64,000 nt of DNA from Actinophytocola sp044466355 (GTDB lineage Bacteria > Actinomycetota > Actinomycetes > Mycobacteriales > Pseudonocardiaceae), in contig NZ_JBITMQ010000005.1 of the NCBI RefSeq assembly GCF_044466355.1, forward strand, positions 372,001-436,000, written 5' to 3'. The notes below the pieces were generated by a model. That model saw only the letters and a program-made list of their open reading frames with translations. It was not told where the DNA came from and searched no databases. Both the position numbers and the translations under genes were made by a program. Of the stretch, positions 41,321 to 50,512 are shown piece by piece (the first letter of the stretch is position 1; each line of letters opens with the position of its first letter).

Positions 41321-42688
41321 ATGCCGGTGGCACCCGACGACGCGAGCACGCCGGGAGACCCGGCGTCACCGGCGTCCACCAGTGTGAACGACGAACGCGC
41401 CGCGAAGAAGAGCGAGCGCAAACTGAACATCGTTCACCCCCGCGAGTGGGCGCTGTGGAGCCAGCCCCGGCGGATCGTCTCCTACCACCTCGGCTTCGAG
41501 ACCGTGGCACTGGTGGTGATGATCTGGGCCTGTGTCACCGCGCCCGCGCCCGGCAGCAGGGACTGGTTCCGGTTCGCGGCGCTGGCGTTGTGCGCGACAC
41601 TCCACATCCAGCTGTCACGGCGGCAGGAGGAGCGGCGCCGCAGCAAGCGCACGAAACCGCAGGTCTATGTGGACCTGACCGGCATCTGGTCGTTCCCGGG
41701 CGTGCTGGTGCTGCCCATTCACCTGGCACTGCTGCTGATCGTCGTCAGCCGTGCGCAGCGCTGGTTCGTCGCGCGCAGGCAGCCGCACCGGTTCGTGTTC
41801 GCGGCCTTCTCGATGATGCTGGCCGCCACGATCGCGCACGAGGTCGTCGACCTGCTCGGCGACCGGGGGTGGGTGTCGTTCGGCGCGATGGGCTCGCTGG
41901 GCTCCTTCAAGGAGTTCGCGGTGATGGTCGTCGCCGGGTTGATCTACGGCGGTCTGCAGGCCCTGTTCATCGGCGTCGTGCTGGCGCTCGCGGACAGCCA
42001 GGCGACCGTGCGGACCTTGTTGGGCAGCAAGGAGGACAACGAGCTCGAGGCCGTCACCATCGCACTGGGCGTGGTGGCGGCGGTTCTTGCCGTCAACCTG
42101 CCCGCCGCGCTGGTGATCATGGTGGCCATCGGCGTGATCGGCAACCGGATCGCCGAGGTCCGCCAGTTGCAGGTGGACGTTCGAACGGATCCCAAGACAG
42201 GCTTGCTCAACATGCGAGGCTGGCGCGAGGTCGCCGAGCGCGAGATGCACCGCGCGAACCGCGACGACCTGCCGTGCGCGTTGCTCATGGTCGACCTCGA
42301 CCACTTCAAGTCGATCAACGACACGTGGGGTCACCCGGCCGGTGACGACGTGCTCGAGTACGTCGCGCACGCGCTGCGCAGTGCCACGCGGCCGAGCGAC
42401 GTGATCGGCAGGTTCGGCGGTGAGGAGTTCGTCCTCCTGCTTCCCGACGCCGACGCCACCGAGGCGGAGGCGGCCGGGGAACGAATCCGGCAGACGATTT
42501 CCGAACTGCACGTGCCGACCACGGACAAACGCGGTGGTCCGGTGGCCATCTCGAATCGCACGACCTCGATCGGCGTCGCCGTATACCCGGCACACGCGGA
42601 GGCGCTGGACTCTCTGCTGCAGGCCGCGGACGCCGCCGTTTACGAAGCCAAAGAAGGCGGCAGAAACCAGGTCCGACTGGCGAGCTGA
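41321..42688 (+). CDS. Membrane-bound diguanylate cyclase (GGEEF)
   Basis: The 455-residue protein has a 60-residue N-terminal cytoplasmic lead, six to seven membrane helices (about 60-275) and a GGDEF domain. Key residues are DLDHFKSINDTWGHPAGDD, GGEEF (366-370) as the active-site variant, and an RxxD inhibitory site (R357, D360) placed five residues before the signature, so product feedback by c-di-GMP is likely. No EAL domain is attached. ATG 41321 has GAGGGAG just upstream; two earlier in-frame starts lack it. It makes c-di-GMP at the membrane in response to an unknown signal. Confidence 0.9.
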   Translation: MPVAPDDASTPGDPASPASTSVNDERAAKKSERKLNIVHPREWALWSQPRRIVSYHLGFETVALVVMIWACVTAPAPGSRDWFRFAALALCATLHIQLSRRQEERRRSKRTKPQVYVDLTGIWSFPGVLVLPIHLALLLIVVSRAQRWFVARRQPHRFVFAAFSMMLAATIAHEVVDLLGDRGWVSFGAMGSLGSFKEFAVMVVAGLIYGGLQALFIGVVLALADSQATVRTLLGSKEDNELEAVTIALGVVAAVLAVNLPAALVIMVAIGVIGNRIAEVRQLQVDVRTDPKTGLLNMRGWREVAEREMHRANRDDLPCALLMVDLDHFKSINDTWGHPAGDDVLEYVAHALRSATRPSDVIGRFGGEEFVLLLPDADATEAEAAGERIRQTISELHVPTTDKRGGPVAISNRTTSIGVAVYPAHAEALDSLLQAADAAVYEAKEGGRNQVRLAS

Positions 42689-42874
42689 CCCGAGTTGGCA
42701 CGGGGCGAGTTGCGATTTCGCAGAGATTTCCGATTTGAGGTTTAGAACGCGGAAAGCCGGTTTTCGATCACTCTGCGGGGCCAGGTGGCTCCCCTGAGTG
42801 GTACCGGGGTATGACGTAGAAGATCAGGGTCAATCCGGATGGATCGGGTGATCTCGGCTAGTAGCCTTCGGCGC

Positions 42875-44992
42875 ATGGGGAAACCAGGACGGTTGCCCCG
42901 GTTCAGCGCACTGGTGGCGATCGTGCTGGCGGCGGCCGGCTTCGCGGTGATCGCCTCCCGGCCGGACCCGCCGAGTTACGAGCCGCCGACGGGGGACGTC
43001 GCCAAGGCGGCGCAGGCGATCGAGGACCAGCTCGACCCGGAGTCCGGGCGGGATCCGATCGCCAACCTCCCGGCGGACTTCGAAGAGGTCAGCGGGCGCG
43101 AACCGGTGCACATGAAAGCGCCTGACGGCACGACCCGTGCCGTGCATCCCGGTGGGGGGTGCTCGTCACCGTGGGGGGCGACGCAGTGGGACTACAGCGT
43201 GGGGTGCAAGGCGCACGACCTGGGCTACGACCTGCTCCGCTACGCCGAGGCGAAGGGGCAGCCGTTGTCGCCGGAGCTGCGGGAACGGCTCGACGACCGG
43301 CTCTCGCAGGACATGCACGCGCAGTGCCGCTACAACCCGCTCGGCTCGCCGGGCGCCTGCGAGGTCGTCGCGTCGATCTACACGGCGGGCCTCGTGGTCA
43401 ACTCCTGGCACCAGCGGTGGGGGCCGCCGCGCAACGAGCCGGTCGGCGTGTGGTCGATCGCGATGATCGTCATCATGTTGTTGATCATGGCCCGGGCGCC
43501 CGCCATCGCGCGCAAGGGCGTGCCGAAGGCCCGTCCGGTGCACCACCAGCCCGTGCTGGACGAGACCGAGCAGGCACAGGCGCACAGCATGAGCCTCCTG
43601 CGCATACTCAGCCTGACCGGCGTCGTCCTCGGTGAGTCGCTGCTGGCCTTCACCATGCGCGGCGACTCCGAACCGGCGTGGGCCTGGCCCCTGACCTGGT
43701 TGCTGCAGCTCGTGCCGCTGTTCTTCCTCGCGGGCGGCCATTCGAACATCCTGGCCTGGCGGGCCATGGAGGGCCACTACGTCACCTATGTCGTGAGCCG
43801 CGTCGGCTGGCTGATCCGGCCCGTGCTCGCGTTCGTGATCGCGTGGCTGGTCATCCCGCTGTCGCTGGAGCTGTTACGGGTCCCGGAGAGCGGGGTCGCG
43901 GCGTTCAGCAGGATCATCGTCCAGCCGCTGTGGTTGCTCGGGCTGTACGTGCTCGTCGTGGCGCTCACCCCGCTCATGCACCGGCTGCACCGGGCGTTCC
44001 CGGTGGTCACGCCGCTGGGGCTGCTGGTGGGCGTGGCGGGGCTCAGCTTCGTCGGCGGCTCGGTCGCCGCGCACGCCGGCGGTGTCCTGGTCGCGCTGCT
44101 GTTCGCCCAGCTGGCGTTCCACTACGCGGACGGGACGCTGTGGCGGGTCCCGCGCCGGGTGCTGCTCGCGGGGGCCGCGGCGGCGTTCGCCGGGCTGGTG
44201 CTGCTCACGGTGTTCGGCGCGCAGCCGAAGCTGCTGCTCGCCGAGCCGACCGGGTACGCGGCGTTCGCGCCGTCGCTCGCCGGGGTGCTGCTCATCGGCG
44301 TCATGCAGACCGCGCTGGTCGCGCTGCCCCGTGAGGCCGGGCTACGGGCCCTCACCACCAGCGCCCCGGCCCGCGTGGCCGCGGTGGTCAGGGCCGCGCC
44401 CATGACCGTCTACCTGGTGTACCTGTGCGCGATGCTCGTGCTGGAGGGCCTGATCGGGGTGGCGAGCAGGGCGACGGGCGTCGGGTGGCTCACCGAACCG
44501 CGCATGATCTTCGCGGTCGGCCTGATCGCCATGCCGACGCTGCTCGCGTTCCTGTGGTTCGAGCGCCGCCCGCCCGCACCCGCGGAACCGGCGACGGGGC
44601 CACCGCCCGCACGGGGCTGGCAGGACACCCTCGCCGCGGTCCTCGGCGTCGCCTACGGGGCGTTGGGCGTGGTCGGGTTCGCCGTCGCCGGGCTGTCGGG
44701 GTGGGACGAGTCCGCCGAGGTGCTCGGTCTGCCGGTCGACCCGATGGCGAACCTGATTCACCTGCTCATGGGGTGGTACATGGTCCACTGTGTGCACCTG
44801 CACACCAGCTCGCGGCCGGGTCCGTGGCTCGTGTCGGCCGTCGCGTGTGTGCCGCCCATGCTCACGACCGTCAGCGGACCTGGCACCGTGGTACATGGCA
44901 TGACGATGGCCGGGGCCCTGGTCGTCGCCCTGGCCTGCACGCCCGTGCTGGCCCGCGCGGCAGGCCCGAGCCCGGCGCCCGCCGGACGTTGA
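42875..44992 (+). CDS. Phospholipase A2 domain fused to acyltransferase-3 membrane protein
   Basis: The 705-residue protein starts with a membrane anchor (FSALVAIVLAAAGFAVIA). An extracytoplasmic prokaryotic phospholipase A2 domain follows: GCSSPWG, DYSVGCKAHDLGYD with the catalytic pair His114-Asp115, paired cysteines and CRYNPLGSPGAC. After a further membrane helix (IAMIVIMLLIMARA) comes an acyltransferase-3-like ten-helix region (PLFFLAGGHSNILAWRA, IIVQPLWLLGLYVLVVALTPLMHRLHR, AFHYADGTLW). The C-terminus adds four more helices. Joining lipid deacylation to a membrane acyl transfer domain in one chain is the point of interest. ATG 42875 is preferred over 42839; both lack a clear ribosome site. 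Confidence 0.82.
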   Translation: MGKPGRLPRFSALVAIVLAAAGFAVIASRPDPPSYEPPTGDVAKAAQAIEDQLDPESGRDPIANLPADFEEVSGREPVHMKAPDGTTRAVHPGGGCSSPWGATQWDYSVGCKAHDLGYDLLRYAEAKGQPLSPELRERLDDRLSQDMHAQCRYNPLGSPGACEVVASIYTAGLVVNSWHQRWGPPRNEPVGVWSIAMIVIMLLIMARAPAIARKGVPKARPVHHQPVLDETEQAQAHSMSLLRILSLTGVVLGESLLAFTMRGDSEPAWAWPLTWLLQLVPLFFLAGGHSNILAWRAMEGHYVTYVVSRVGWLIRPVLAFVIAWLVIPLSLELLRVPESGVAAFSRIIVQPLWLLGLYVLVVALTPLMHRLHRAFPVVTPLGLLVGVAGLSFVGGSVAAHAGGVLVALLFAQLAFHYADGTLWRVPRRVLLAGAAAAFAGLVLLTVFGAQPKLLLAEPTGYAAFAPSLAGVLLIGVMQTALVALPREAGLRALTTSAPARVAAVVRAAPMTVYLVYLCAMLVLEGLIGVASRATGVGWLTEPRMIFAVGLIAMPTLLAFLWFERRPPAPAEPATGPPPARGWQDTLAAVLGVAYGALGVVGFAVAGLSGWDESAEVLGLPVDPMANLIHLLMGWYMVHCVHLHTSSRPGPWLVSAVACVPPMLTTVSGPGTVVHGMTMAGALVVALACTPVLARAAGPSPAPAGR

Positions 44993-45122
44993 CCGGGGTG
45001 CGAAACACCGCGTCGGTGCGATCACGTCCGGCGACGTATGCCACGCTACGGGACAACCGTGCGGGGCCCGGGCGCGTCTGTAGTCAGGGAGAGCGGTTCA
45101 GCGGGAGCGGGAGGGAGCCGGG

Positions 45123-46874
45123 GTGAGTTATCGGCCGCCGAGGTCAGAAGGGCCACGGCCCGGGCGTGGCCGGCAGCAGCCGCCGCGCGACGGCAGGCGC
45201 ACGCCGCCGCCCGTGAACTCAGGGCGGGTCGTCGCCGGCCGCGCCGGTGGCCTCTCCGACCGTCGCGAGCGCGCCCGCAGCGAGGCCCCGACCGAGCGCA
45301 GCAGGCCCGCGTCGAGGACGTCGGACGCGCGCTGGCAGCCACCGCCGCCGTCCGCGTCGAAGGCCCGGCAGCCCAGTCGGTCCCGGCCCGCTCTGACCGG
45401 TGCCAAGACGCTGGTCGCGCTGCTGTCCGCGGTCGTGCTGGTCGGCACCGGCTACTACGCGAACCGGCTCAACGAGTTCACCGAGGGGCTGGCCACCCGG
45501 GACGTCATCGACCAGCCACCGGTCGAGAAGCCGGCGGACGGCGCGATCGACATCCTGATGGTCGGCATGGACAGCCGTACCGACGCCCAGGGGCATCGGC
45601 TGTCCGACGAGCAGCTCGCCATGCTGAACGCCGGGGTGGCCGACGGCGAGCAGAACACCGACACGCTGATCATGATCCGGATCCCGAACGACGGCGGTCC
45701 GGCGGTCGGCGTGTCCATGCCGCGCGACTCCTACGTCGACATCCCCGGCTACGGCCAGCACAAGATCAACTCCGCGTACGCGCGCGCCAAGAACGACGCC
45801 ATGGCCAGACTGCGCGAGGAGGGTGTCTCCGACGAGGCCGAGCTGCAGGTGCGCTCCAACCAGGACGGCGCCAAGAAGCTGATCGAGACGGTCCAGAACC
45901 TGACCGGCGCGGGCATCGACCACTACGCCGAGATCAACCTGCTCGGCTTCTACGACATCACGAACGCCATCGGCGGCATCGACGTGTGTCTCAACCAGGC
46001 GGTCAAGGACAAGTACTCCGGTGCGGACTTCCGCGCCGGGGTGCAGACGATCGCGGGCAGGAAGGCGCTCGCGTTCGTGCGGCAGCGGCACGGTCTGCCC
46101 AACGGTGACCTGGACCGCATCGTGCGCCAGCAGGTGTTCATGTCCGGGATGGCGAAGAAGGTGCTGTCCGGCGACATGCTCGCCCCGGGCTCGGACACGC
46201 TGGACAAGCTGCAGGCGGCGATCCAGAAGTCGGTCGTGCTGGACAAGGACTGGAACATCATGCAGTTCGCCCAGCAGATGATCGGCATCACCGGCGGCAA
46301 CCTCGATTTCAAGACCATCCCGCACGGCACGATCGACCTGCAGACCGAGAGCGACGGCTCCGCGATCGAGATCGACCCGGACGAGGTGAAGTCCTACGTC
46401 GAGAGCCTGATCGGCAAAAAGGACGACGAGGGCGGAAAGGACGCCCCCGGGGACGACAGCGCCCAGGACAACAGCAAGACGACCGTCAACGTGCGCAACG
46501 CCACCGACGTCGGAGGTCTCGCCGGTTCCGTCGCGGGCGAGCTGGCCGCCAAGGGCTTCGCCAAGGGGGAGGTCGGCAACGCCGACAACCGCGACTCCAC
46601 CGTGGTCCGGCACGCCGCGGGCGAGAAGGACGCCGGTGACCGGGTGGCCGCGGCACTCGGCGGGAACCTGCAGGTCGAGGAGGACGTGAACCTCCCGGCC
46701 GGGACGGTGACCGTCCTGCTCGGAGCGGACTACAGCGGGCCCGGCGCGTCCGGTTCGGACAGTGCGGCGGGTGGCGGTGACGGCCTCGCGGGCGACCGGC
46801 TCCTCGATCTGTCAGGTGGCGGTGTCGCGTACGCCGAGCAGCCCAAGCCGAAGAACCCGGACTGCGTCAACTGA
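45123..46874 (+). CDS. LytR-CpsA-Psr (LCP) family wall-polymer ligase
   Basis: The 583-residue protein has a Pro/Arg-rich cytoplasmic N-terminus and one membrane anchor near residues 93-110 (TLVALLSAVVLVGTGYYA). The LCP domain is complete: GMDSR, NTDTLIMIRIPN, SMPRDSYVDIPGYGQHKINSAYA, GGIDVCLNQAVKDKYSG, ALAFVRQRHGLPNGDLDRIVRQQ. A C-terminal LytR_C domain follows (TTVNVRNATDVGGLAGSVA). These enzymes attach polyprenyl-linked glycopolymers to peptidoglycan. The start is GTG 45123 with GAGGGAG. A hairpin terminator lies about 70 nt past its stop. Confidence 0.92.
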   Translation: MSYRPPRSEGPRPGRGRQQPPRDGRRTPPPVNSGRVVAGRAGGLSDRRERARSEAPTERSRPASRTSDARWQPPPPSASKARQPSRSRPALTGAKTLVALLSAVVLVGTGYYANRLNEFTEGLATRDVIDQPPVEKPADGAIDILMVGMDSRTDAQGHRLSDEQLAMLNAGVADGEQNTDTLIMIRIPNDGGPAVGVSMPRDSYVDIPGYGQHKINSAYARAKNDAMARLREEGVSDEAELQVRSNQDGAKKLIETVQNLTGAGIDHYAEINLLGFYDITNAIGGIDVCLNQAVKDKYSGADFRAGVQTIAGRKALAFVRQRHGLPNGDLDRIVRQQVFMSGMAKKVLSGDMLAPGSDTLDKLQAAIQKSVVLDKDWNIMQFAQQMIGITGGNLDFKTIPHGTIDLQTESDGSAIEIDPDEVKSYVESLIGKKDDEGGKDAPGDDSAQDNSKTTVNVRNATDVGGLAGSVAGELAAKGFAKGEVGNADNRDSTVVRHAAGEKDAGDRVAAALGGNLQVEEDVNLPAGTVTVLLGADYSGPGASGSDSAAGGGDGLAGDRLLDLSGGGVAYAEQPKPKNPDCVN

Positions 46875-46944
46875 CCTAACGAGCGACTGCTGTTCAGCCG
46901 CGGTTACTCACCCGAACGGGTTACTCGCAAAAGCAAATACTGAA

Positions 46945-46968
46945 AACCCGCGTAATCAGTCGCGGGTT
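46945..46968. terminator. Hairpin after the LCP gene
   Basis: AACCCGCG (46945-46952) pairs with CGCGGGTT (46961-46968) over an 8-nt loop, 70 nt downstream of the LCP stop. It is short but perfectly paired and likely ends that transcript. Confidence 0.55.
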
Positions 46969-46987
46969 GGTCGCTTCCTCTTATGTC

Positions 46988-47014
46988 GGCGTCCCGGTCG
47001 GGGACCGGGACGCC
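46988..47014 (+). promoter_or_regulatory. Hairpin immediately upstream of the XRE ribosome site
   Basis: GGCGTCCCGGT (46988-46998) and ACCGGGACGCC (47004-47014) form an 11-bp stem with a 5-nt loop, ending 8 nt before GAGAGGGG, the ribosome site of the next gene. It could be an operator for the XRE protein or a translation-controlling leader structure. Confidence 0.4.
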
Positions 47015-47032
47015 ACTGAGAGAGGGGCGATC

Positions 47033-47521
47033 GTGCAGCTGGACACAGCGAACTACCAGCGGGTACTCGGCGACGAGCTGCGCCGTCTGCGTAAGCAGCG
47101 CGGGTGGACGCGGCGAGATCTCAACCGTCGGTTGCAGAGCGACATCTCCCTCCAGACCCTCGCCACGTACGAGCTCGGCACGAGACAGTGTTCCGTCGTG
47201 CGGCTCGTGGAGATCTGCCTCGCGCTCGACGAGGTGCCCCACGAGCTGATGGCGCGCGTGCACCAGCGGGTGTTCAGCGACTCCCCGGTCGGCCGTATCC
47301 GCATCGACCTGCACAAGGTCGTCCGCGACGCGCAACCCGAACTGCTGCCGCTGCGCAGGTGGGCGCAGGGCAGGCTCAGCGAGCTGAACGGCACGGCGGG
47401 GCCCGCGGACGTGAGTCTGGACATCTCCGCGCTGGAGCGGATGGCCGAGCTGTGCGGGCTGGAAACCGTGGAGCTGATCGCCCGGCTCCGCACCGTCTCC
47501 GGGGTGCCCGGCCCCGTATAG
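47033..47521 (+). CDS. XRE-family regulator (BldD-like class)
   Basis: The 162-residue protein has an XRE helix-turn-helix: RVLGDELRRLRKQRGWTRRDLNRRLQ, then ISLQTLATYELGTRQCSVVRLVEICLALDEVPHELMARV. A C-terminal helical half follows that is typical of one actinomycete-wide regulator group. The GTG start at 47033 sits after GAGAGGGG; a 66-nt upstream in-frame extension is rejected because it holds the hairpin. It is transcribed alone. Targets and effector are unknown. Confidence 0.85.
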   Translation: MQLDTANYQRVLGDELRRLRKQRGWTRRDLNRRLQSDISLQTLATYELGTRQCSVVRLVEICLALDEVPHELMARVHQRVFSDSPVGRIRIDLHKVVRDAQPELLPLRRWAQGRLSELNGTAGPADVSLDISALERMAELCGLETVELIARLRTVSGVPGPV

Positions 47522-47599
47522 CGCCCCTGGCACGTTTTGCGGTCACCCGTCCGGGTAGCCGTGGTGTGTACCGGACTTTCAGTCGGGAGGTGCACAACG

Positions 47600-47839
47600 A
47601 TGCCGGACAGGAGTGGGCCAGCCGAAGGCGTCAAGGGCGTCGTCGAGGACATCAAGGGCAGGTTCAAGGAAGCGGCCGGCGCGATCACGGGGGATGACTC
47701 CAAGGTCCGCGAAGGCCAGGCCCAGCAGGACAAGGCCGGGGCACAACGCGAGGTGGCGGAGAAGGAAACGGCCGCCGAGCGGGCGAGGGCCGAAGCGGAC
47801 ATGCATGAGGCGCGCGAAAGGTCCCACCAGGACCGCTGA
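47600..47839 (+). CDS. CsbD-like general stress protein
   Basis: The 79-residue hydrophilic protein has the CsbD pattern VKGVVEDIKGRFKEAAGAITGDDSKVREGQAQQ, followed by a Lys/Glu/Arg-rich helix (KAGAQREVAEKETAAER). Such proteins are small, unstructured and strongly stress-induced. GGGAGG lies 8 nt before ATG 47600. Longer in-frame extensions upstream look non-coding. Confidence 0.87.
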   Translation: MPDRSGPAEGVKGVVEDIKGRFKEAAGAITGDDSKVREGQAQQDKAGAQREVAEKETAAERARAEADMHEARERSHQDR

Positions 47840-47923
47840 AGCGCACCATGCCCGCGGCGCCGGTGACGACACGTCCCGGCGCCGCGGATTGCTTGTGGCG
47901 TCCGGCCCGAGGTACCTTCCGGT

Positions 47924-49129
47924 TCAGCGGCGGATCTCGGCCACTGCCTCGAGTAGACGGTCCACATCGGACTTGGTGGTGTACGGGGCGATGCCCGCGC
48001 GGACCGCGCCGCCGTTCTCGATGCCGAGGACCTTCGCGCACTCGTAGGCGTAGAACGTGCCCGCCGGGGCGTTCACCCCGCGGTCGGCCAGCGCCCGGTA
48101 GATCTCCGCGGGTGCCACCCCGGTCACCGTGAACAGGGTGGTCGGGGTGCGCGGGCGGTCGGGGTCGCCGTAGCGTTCGACACCGGACAGCTCCGCGAGG
48201 CCGTTGTCCAACTGGGACAGAAGGACCTGCTCGTGGTGCTCCAGCGCCTCCATCGAGGTGGCCAGGCGGTCGCGGCGTGACCCGGTGCCGGGGACGAGGT
48301 CTGCCAGGAAGTCGATCGCCGCCGTGGTGCCCGCCAGCGACTCGTAGGGCAGGGTGCCGTACTCGAAGCGTTCCGGCACGATGTCCGACGACGGCAGCAG
48401 CTTGTCGGGGCGCAGCTCCTCCAGCAGTGCGGGCGCGGCCGCGAGCATGCCCAGGTGCGGGCCGAGAAACTTGTACGGCGAGCACGCGTAGAAGTCCGCG
48501 CCCAGCGCCGCCATGTCGGCGAACGCGTGCGGGGTGTAGTGCACGCCGTCCACGTACACCAGCGCGCCGACGGCGTGTGCGGTCGCCGCGATCGTCGGGA
48601 TGTCCGGGCGACTGCCCAGCAGGTTGGACGCCGCGGTCACGGCCACCAGCCGGGTGCGTGCGGAGATGACCTGTGCCACGTCGTCGGCGGTCAGCACGCC
48701 GGTGGCCGGGTCGAACGTCGCCCACCGGACGGTGGCCCCGGCGGCCTGCGCGGCCTGGACCCACGGGCGGACGTTCGCGTCGTGGTCCAGCCGGGTCACC
48801 ACCACCTCGTCGCCGGGGCCCCACGTCTTCGCGAGGGTGCGGGCGAAGTCGTAGGTCAGCTGGGTCATGCTGCGGCCGAACACGATGCCCGCGGGGTCGC
48901 CGCCGACGAGGTCGGCACCCGCGGCGCGAGCGGCGTCCACGATCTCGGTGGCCCTGCGTTCGGCGGCGGTCACCGTGCCCTTGTTCGCGACCGCCGACCG
49001 CAGCACGTCCGCGACCGCGTCGGCGACCCGGGCCGGTGACTGCGAGCCGCCCGGCCCGTCGAAGTGGGCGGCGGCGCCCTGGTCGAGTGCGGGGAAGTGT
49101 GCCCGCACCGCGGTCACGTCGTAGGACAT
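47924..49129 (-). CDS. Cysteine desulfurase-like class V aminotransferase
   Basis: The 401-residue fold-type I PLP enzyme has N-terminal FPALDQGAAAHFDGPGGSQSP and VYVDGVHYTPHAFADMAALGADF with the PLP-contacting Asp and His. The lysine of YKFLGPHLG (in ACSPYKFLG) binds PLP. It lacks the clear SufS active-site cysteine loop, and this type is usually annotated as cysteine desulfurase-like. It is not beside suf genes here. Start is ATG 49129 and its upstream region is occupied by palindromic repeat copy 2. Desulfurase or a different class V reaction are both possible. Confidence 0.85.
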   Translation of the reverse strand: MSYDVTAVRAHFPALDQGAAAHFDGPGGSQSPARVADAVADVLRSAVANKGTVTAAERRATEIVDAARAAGADLVGGDPAGIVFGRSMTQLTYDFARTLAKTWGPGDEVVVTRLDHDANVRPWVQAAQAAGATVRWATFDPATGVLTADDVAQVISARTRLVAVTAASNLLGSRPDIPTIAATAHAVGALVYVDGVHYTPHAFADMAALGADFYACSPYKFLGPHLGMLAAAPALLEELRPDKLLPSSDIVPERFEYGTLPYESLAGTTAAIDFLADLVPGTGSRRDRLATSMEALEHHEQVLLSQLDNGLAELSGVERYGDPDRPRTPTTLFTVTGVAPAEIYRALADRGVNAPAGTFYAYECAKVLGIENGGAVRAGIAPYTTKSDVDRLLEAVAEIRR

Positions 49130-49198
49130 GCAGGACCTCCGGCCAGCCGTCGAAGTGGTACGCCACCCACACTAGGCAGCACAACCACCCGCAGCCAG

Positions 49199-49344
49199 AA
49201 CCCCGCGAGTCGCGCGCGCCCGCATACCGAGTTGTGCGTTTCGTGCAGATGGGACGGTGCGCGGTGACATGCACGAAACCGACAACTCGGGGTGTTCCAG
49301 CGCGCGACTCGCGGTGTTCTGGCGCGTGACTCGCGGGGTGGTGG
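49199..49344. repeat. Long palindromic repeat, copy 2
   Basis: It begins AACCCCGCGAGTCGCGC and ends GCGTGACTCGCGGGG like copy 1 at 38434-38572. The core CCGAGTTGTGCGTTTCGTGCA is opposite TGCACGAAACCGACAACTCGG, followed by GTGTTCCAGCGCGCGACTCGCGGTGTTCTGGCGCGTGACTCGCGGGG. Arms and outer motifs are conserved and the central loop differs. It separates the class V aminotransferase start and the end of the EEP gene. Confidence 0.72.
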
Positions 49345-49348
49345 GTGT

Positions 49349-50488
49349 CTAGTCGAGGTTTAGGTCTACTACTACTGCTGCGTGGTCGGAGGCCTGTTGG
49401 TTGTGGTTTCGCATTTCCGGGTACGTGTACCAGTCGGTCGGGCGTGTGGTCCTGGTGCCCCACAGGCCGTGCCGGAACAGGTGGCCCGAACGGAACCGTC
49501 GCCGCAGCGACTTCGAGACCAGCACGTAGTCGAGCCGGTTGCGGATGCCGCACGAGTCGAACGTGCCGGGGCGTTTGCCGGTGTCGAACCCGTCGAGGTC
49601 GTAGCACGACAGCAGCGGACCGTCGAACAGTTCCTTCAGGTTCGCGGGCGGCGTGGTCAGCGACGGCTGGCCCTCGTTCAGGTCGCCGAGGACGATCACG
49701 TTCTTCCGCGCCGCCACCAGCTCGTCCGCGATGCGGCGGACCTCCTTGGCCTGGCGTCTGCGTTTCGCACCACCACCGCCCGACTGCGACTTGAAGTGGT
49801 TCACCAGCACGTGCAGGACCTTGCCGGACGGCGTGCGGACCTCGTACTGCGGGCAGTCGCGCGAGAACACCGGGACGTCGCCGTCCTTGACGTCCACATT
49901 GGACCGAATGGACCGGATGTCGTACCCGGCCTTGGTCATGATGCCCACGTCGATGCCGCGGTCGTCGTTGCCGTCGACCAGCATCACGTGCTCGTAGCGG
50001 CCGCCGAGCAGCTCCTTGTTGAGCCGCACCAGCGACGGGCGGTCCTCCACCTCGATGAGCGCGAGCACGTCCGCGTCGATGTCGGTGATCACGCGTGCCG
50101 TGGTGCGGGTGCCGATCTCGTCCACCGGCTCCTTCGCCAGCTCCACCCAGCCGATCCAGTCGGCGCGGCCCGTCGCGATGATCTCGACGTCCTTCGCGGG
50201 GTCCTGCGGCTCGCGGTCGAACGTGCCCCGGTTCTTCCGCAGCCACGCCCACCTCGGGTCACGGGTGTGGTTGCGGCGCACGACCCCGTCGCGAACCGTG
50301 TAGACCTCCAGCGTCACCAGCAGCTCCCGCAGCCGCCGACGGGTGTCGTCGCGGTACTCCTCGGCCGCGATGAGCTCGTTGAACTCGGAGTAGGCGGCCA
50401 GGATCGGCGCGCCGGCCGACCGGTCGGACGTGTCGAACGCCTTCGGTCGCGCGAACAGGTTCTCGACGTTGAACGACGCCACTCTCAT
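49349..50488 (-). CDS. Endonuclease/exonuclease/phosphatase-family protein
   Basis: The 379-residue protein has the EEP fold: VASFNVENLFARP (metal Asn), ALIEVEDRPSLVRLN with the catalytic Glu, VNHFKSQSGG, VIVLGDLNEGQPS with the Asp-x-Asn pair, RLDYVLVS, and a terminal SDHAAVVVDL. It has no signal peptide, so it likely acts inside the cell, unlike many secreted relatives. Nuclease versus phosphoesterase activity cannot be told. Start ATG 50488. Transcribed alone between a repeat and a TIGR03086 gene. Confidence 0.85.
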   Translation of the reverse strand: MRVASFNVENLFARPKAFDTSDRSAGAPILAAYSEFNELIAAEEYRDDTRRRLRELLVTLEVYTVRDGVVRRNHTRDPRWAWLRKNRGTFDREPQDPAKDVEIIATGRADWIGWVELAKEPVDEIGTRTTARVITDIDADVLALIEVEDRPSLVRLNKELLGGRYEHVMLVDGNDDRGIDVGIMTKAGYDIRSIRSNVDVKDGDVPVFSRDCPQYEVRTPSGKVLHVLVNHFKSQSGGGGAKRRRQAKEVRRIADELVAARKNVIVLGDLNEGQPSLTTPPANLKELFDGPLLSCYDLDGFDTGKRPGTFDSCGIRNRLDYVLVSKSLRRRFRSGHLFRHGLWGTRTTRPTDWYTYPEMRNHNQQASDHAAVVVDLNLD

Positions 50489-50512
50489 ACCGGAAAGGTC
50501 GTGCTGACCGGC

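Noticed and set aside
47685..50252. 855-codon minus-strand open frame
   Set aside because: It spans several real genes in another frame, contains Arg/Pro-rich noise, and lacks a start with a ribosome site.
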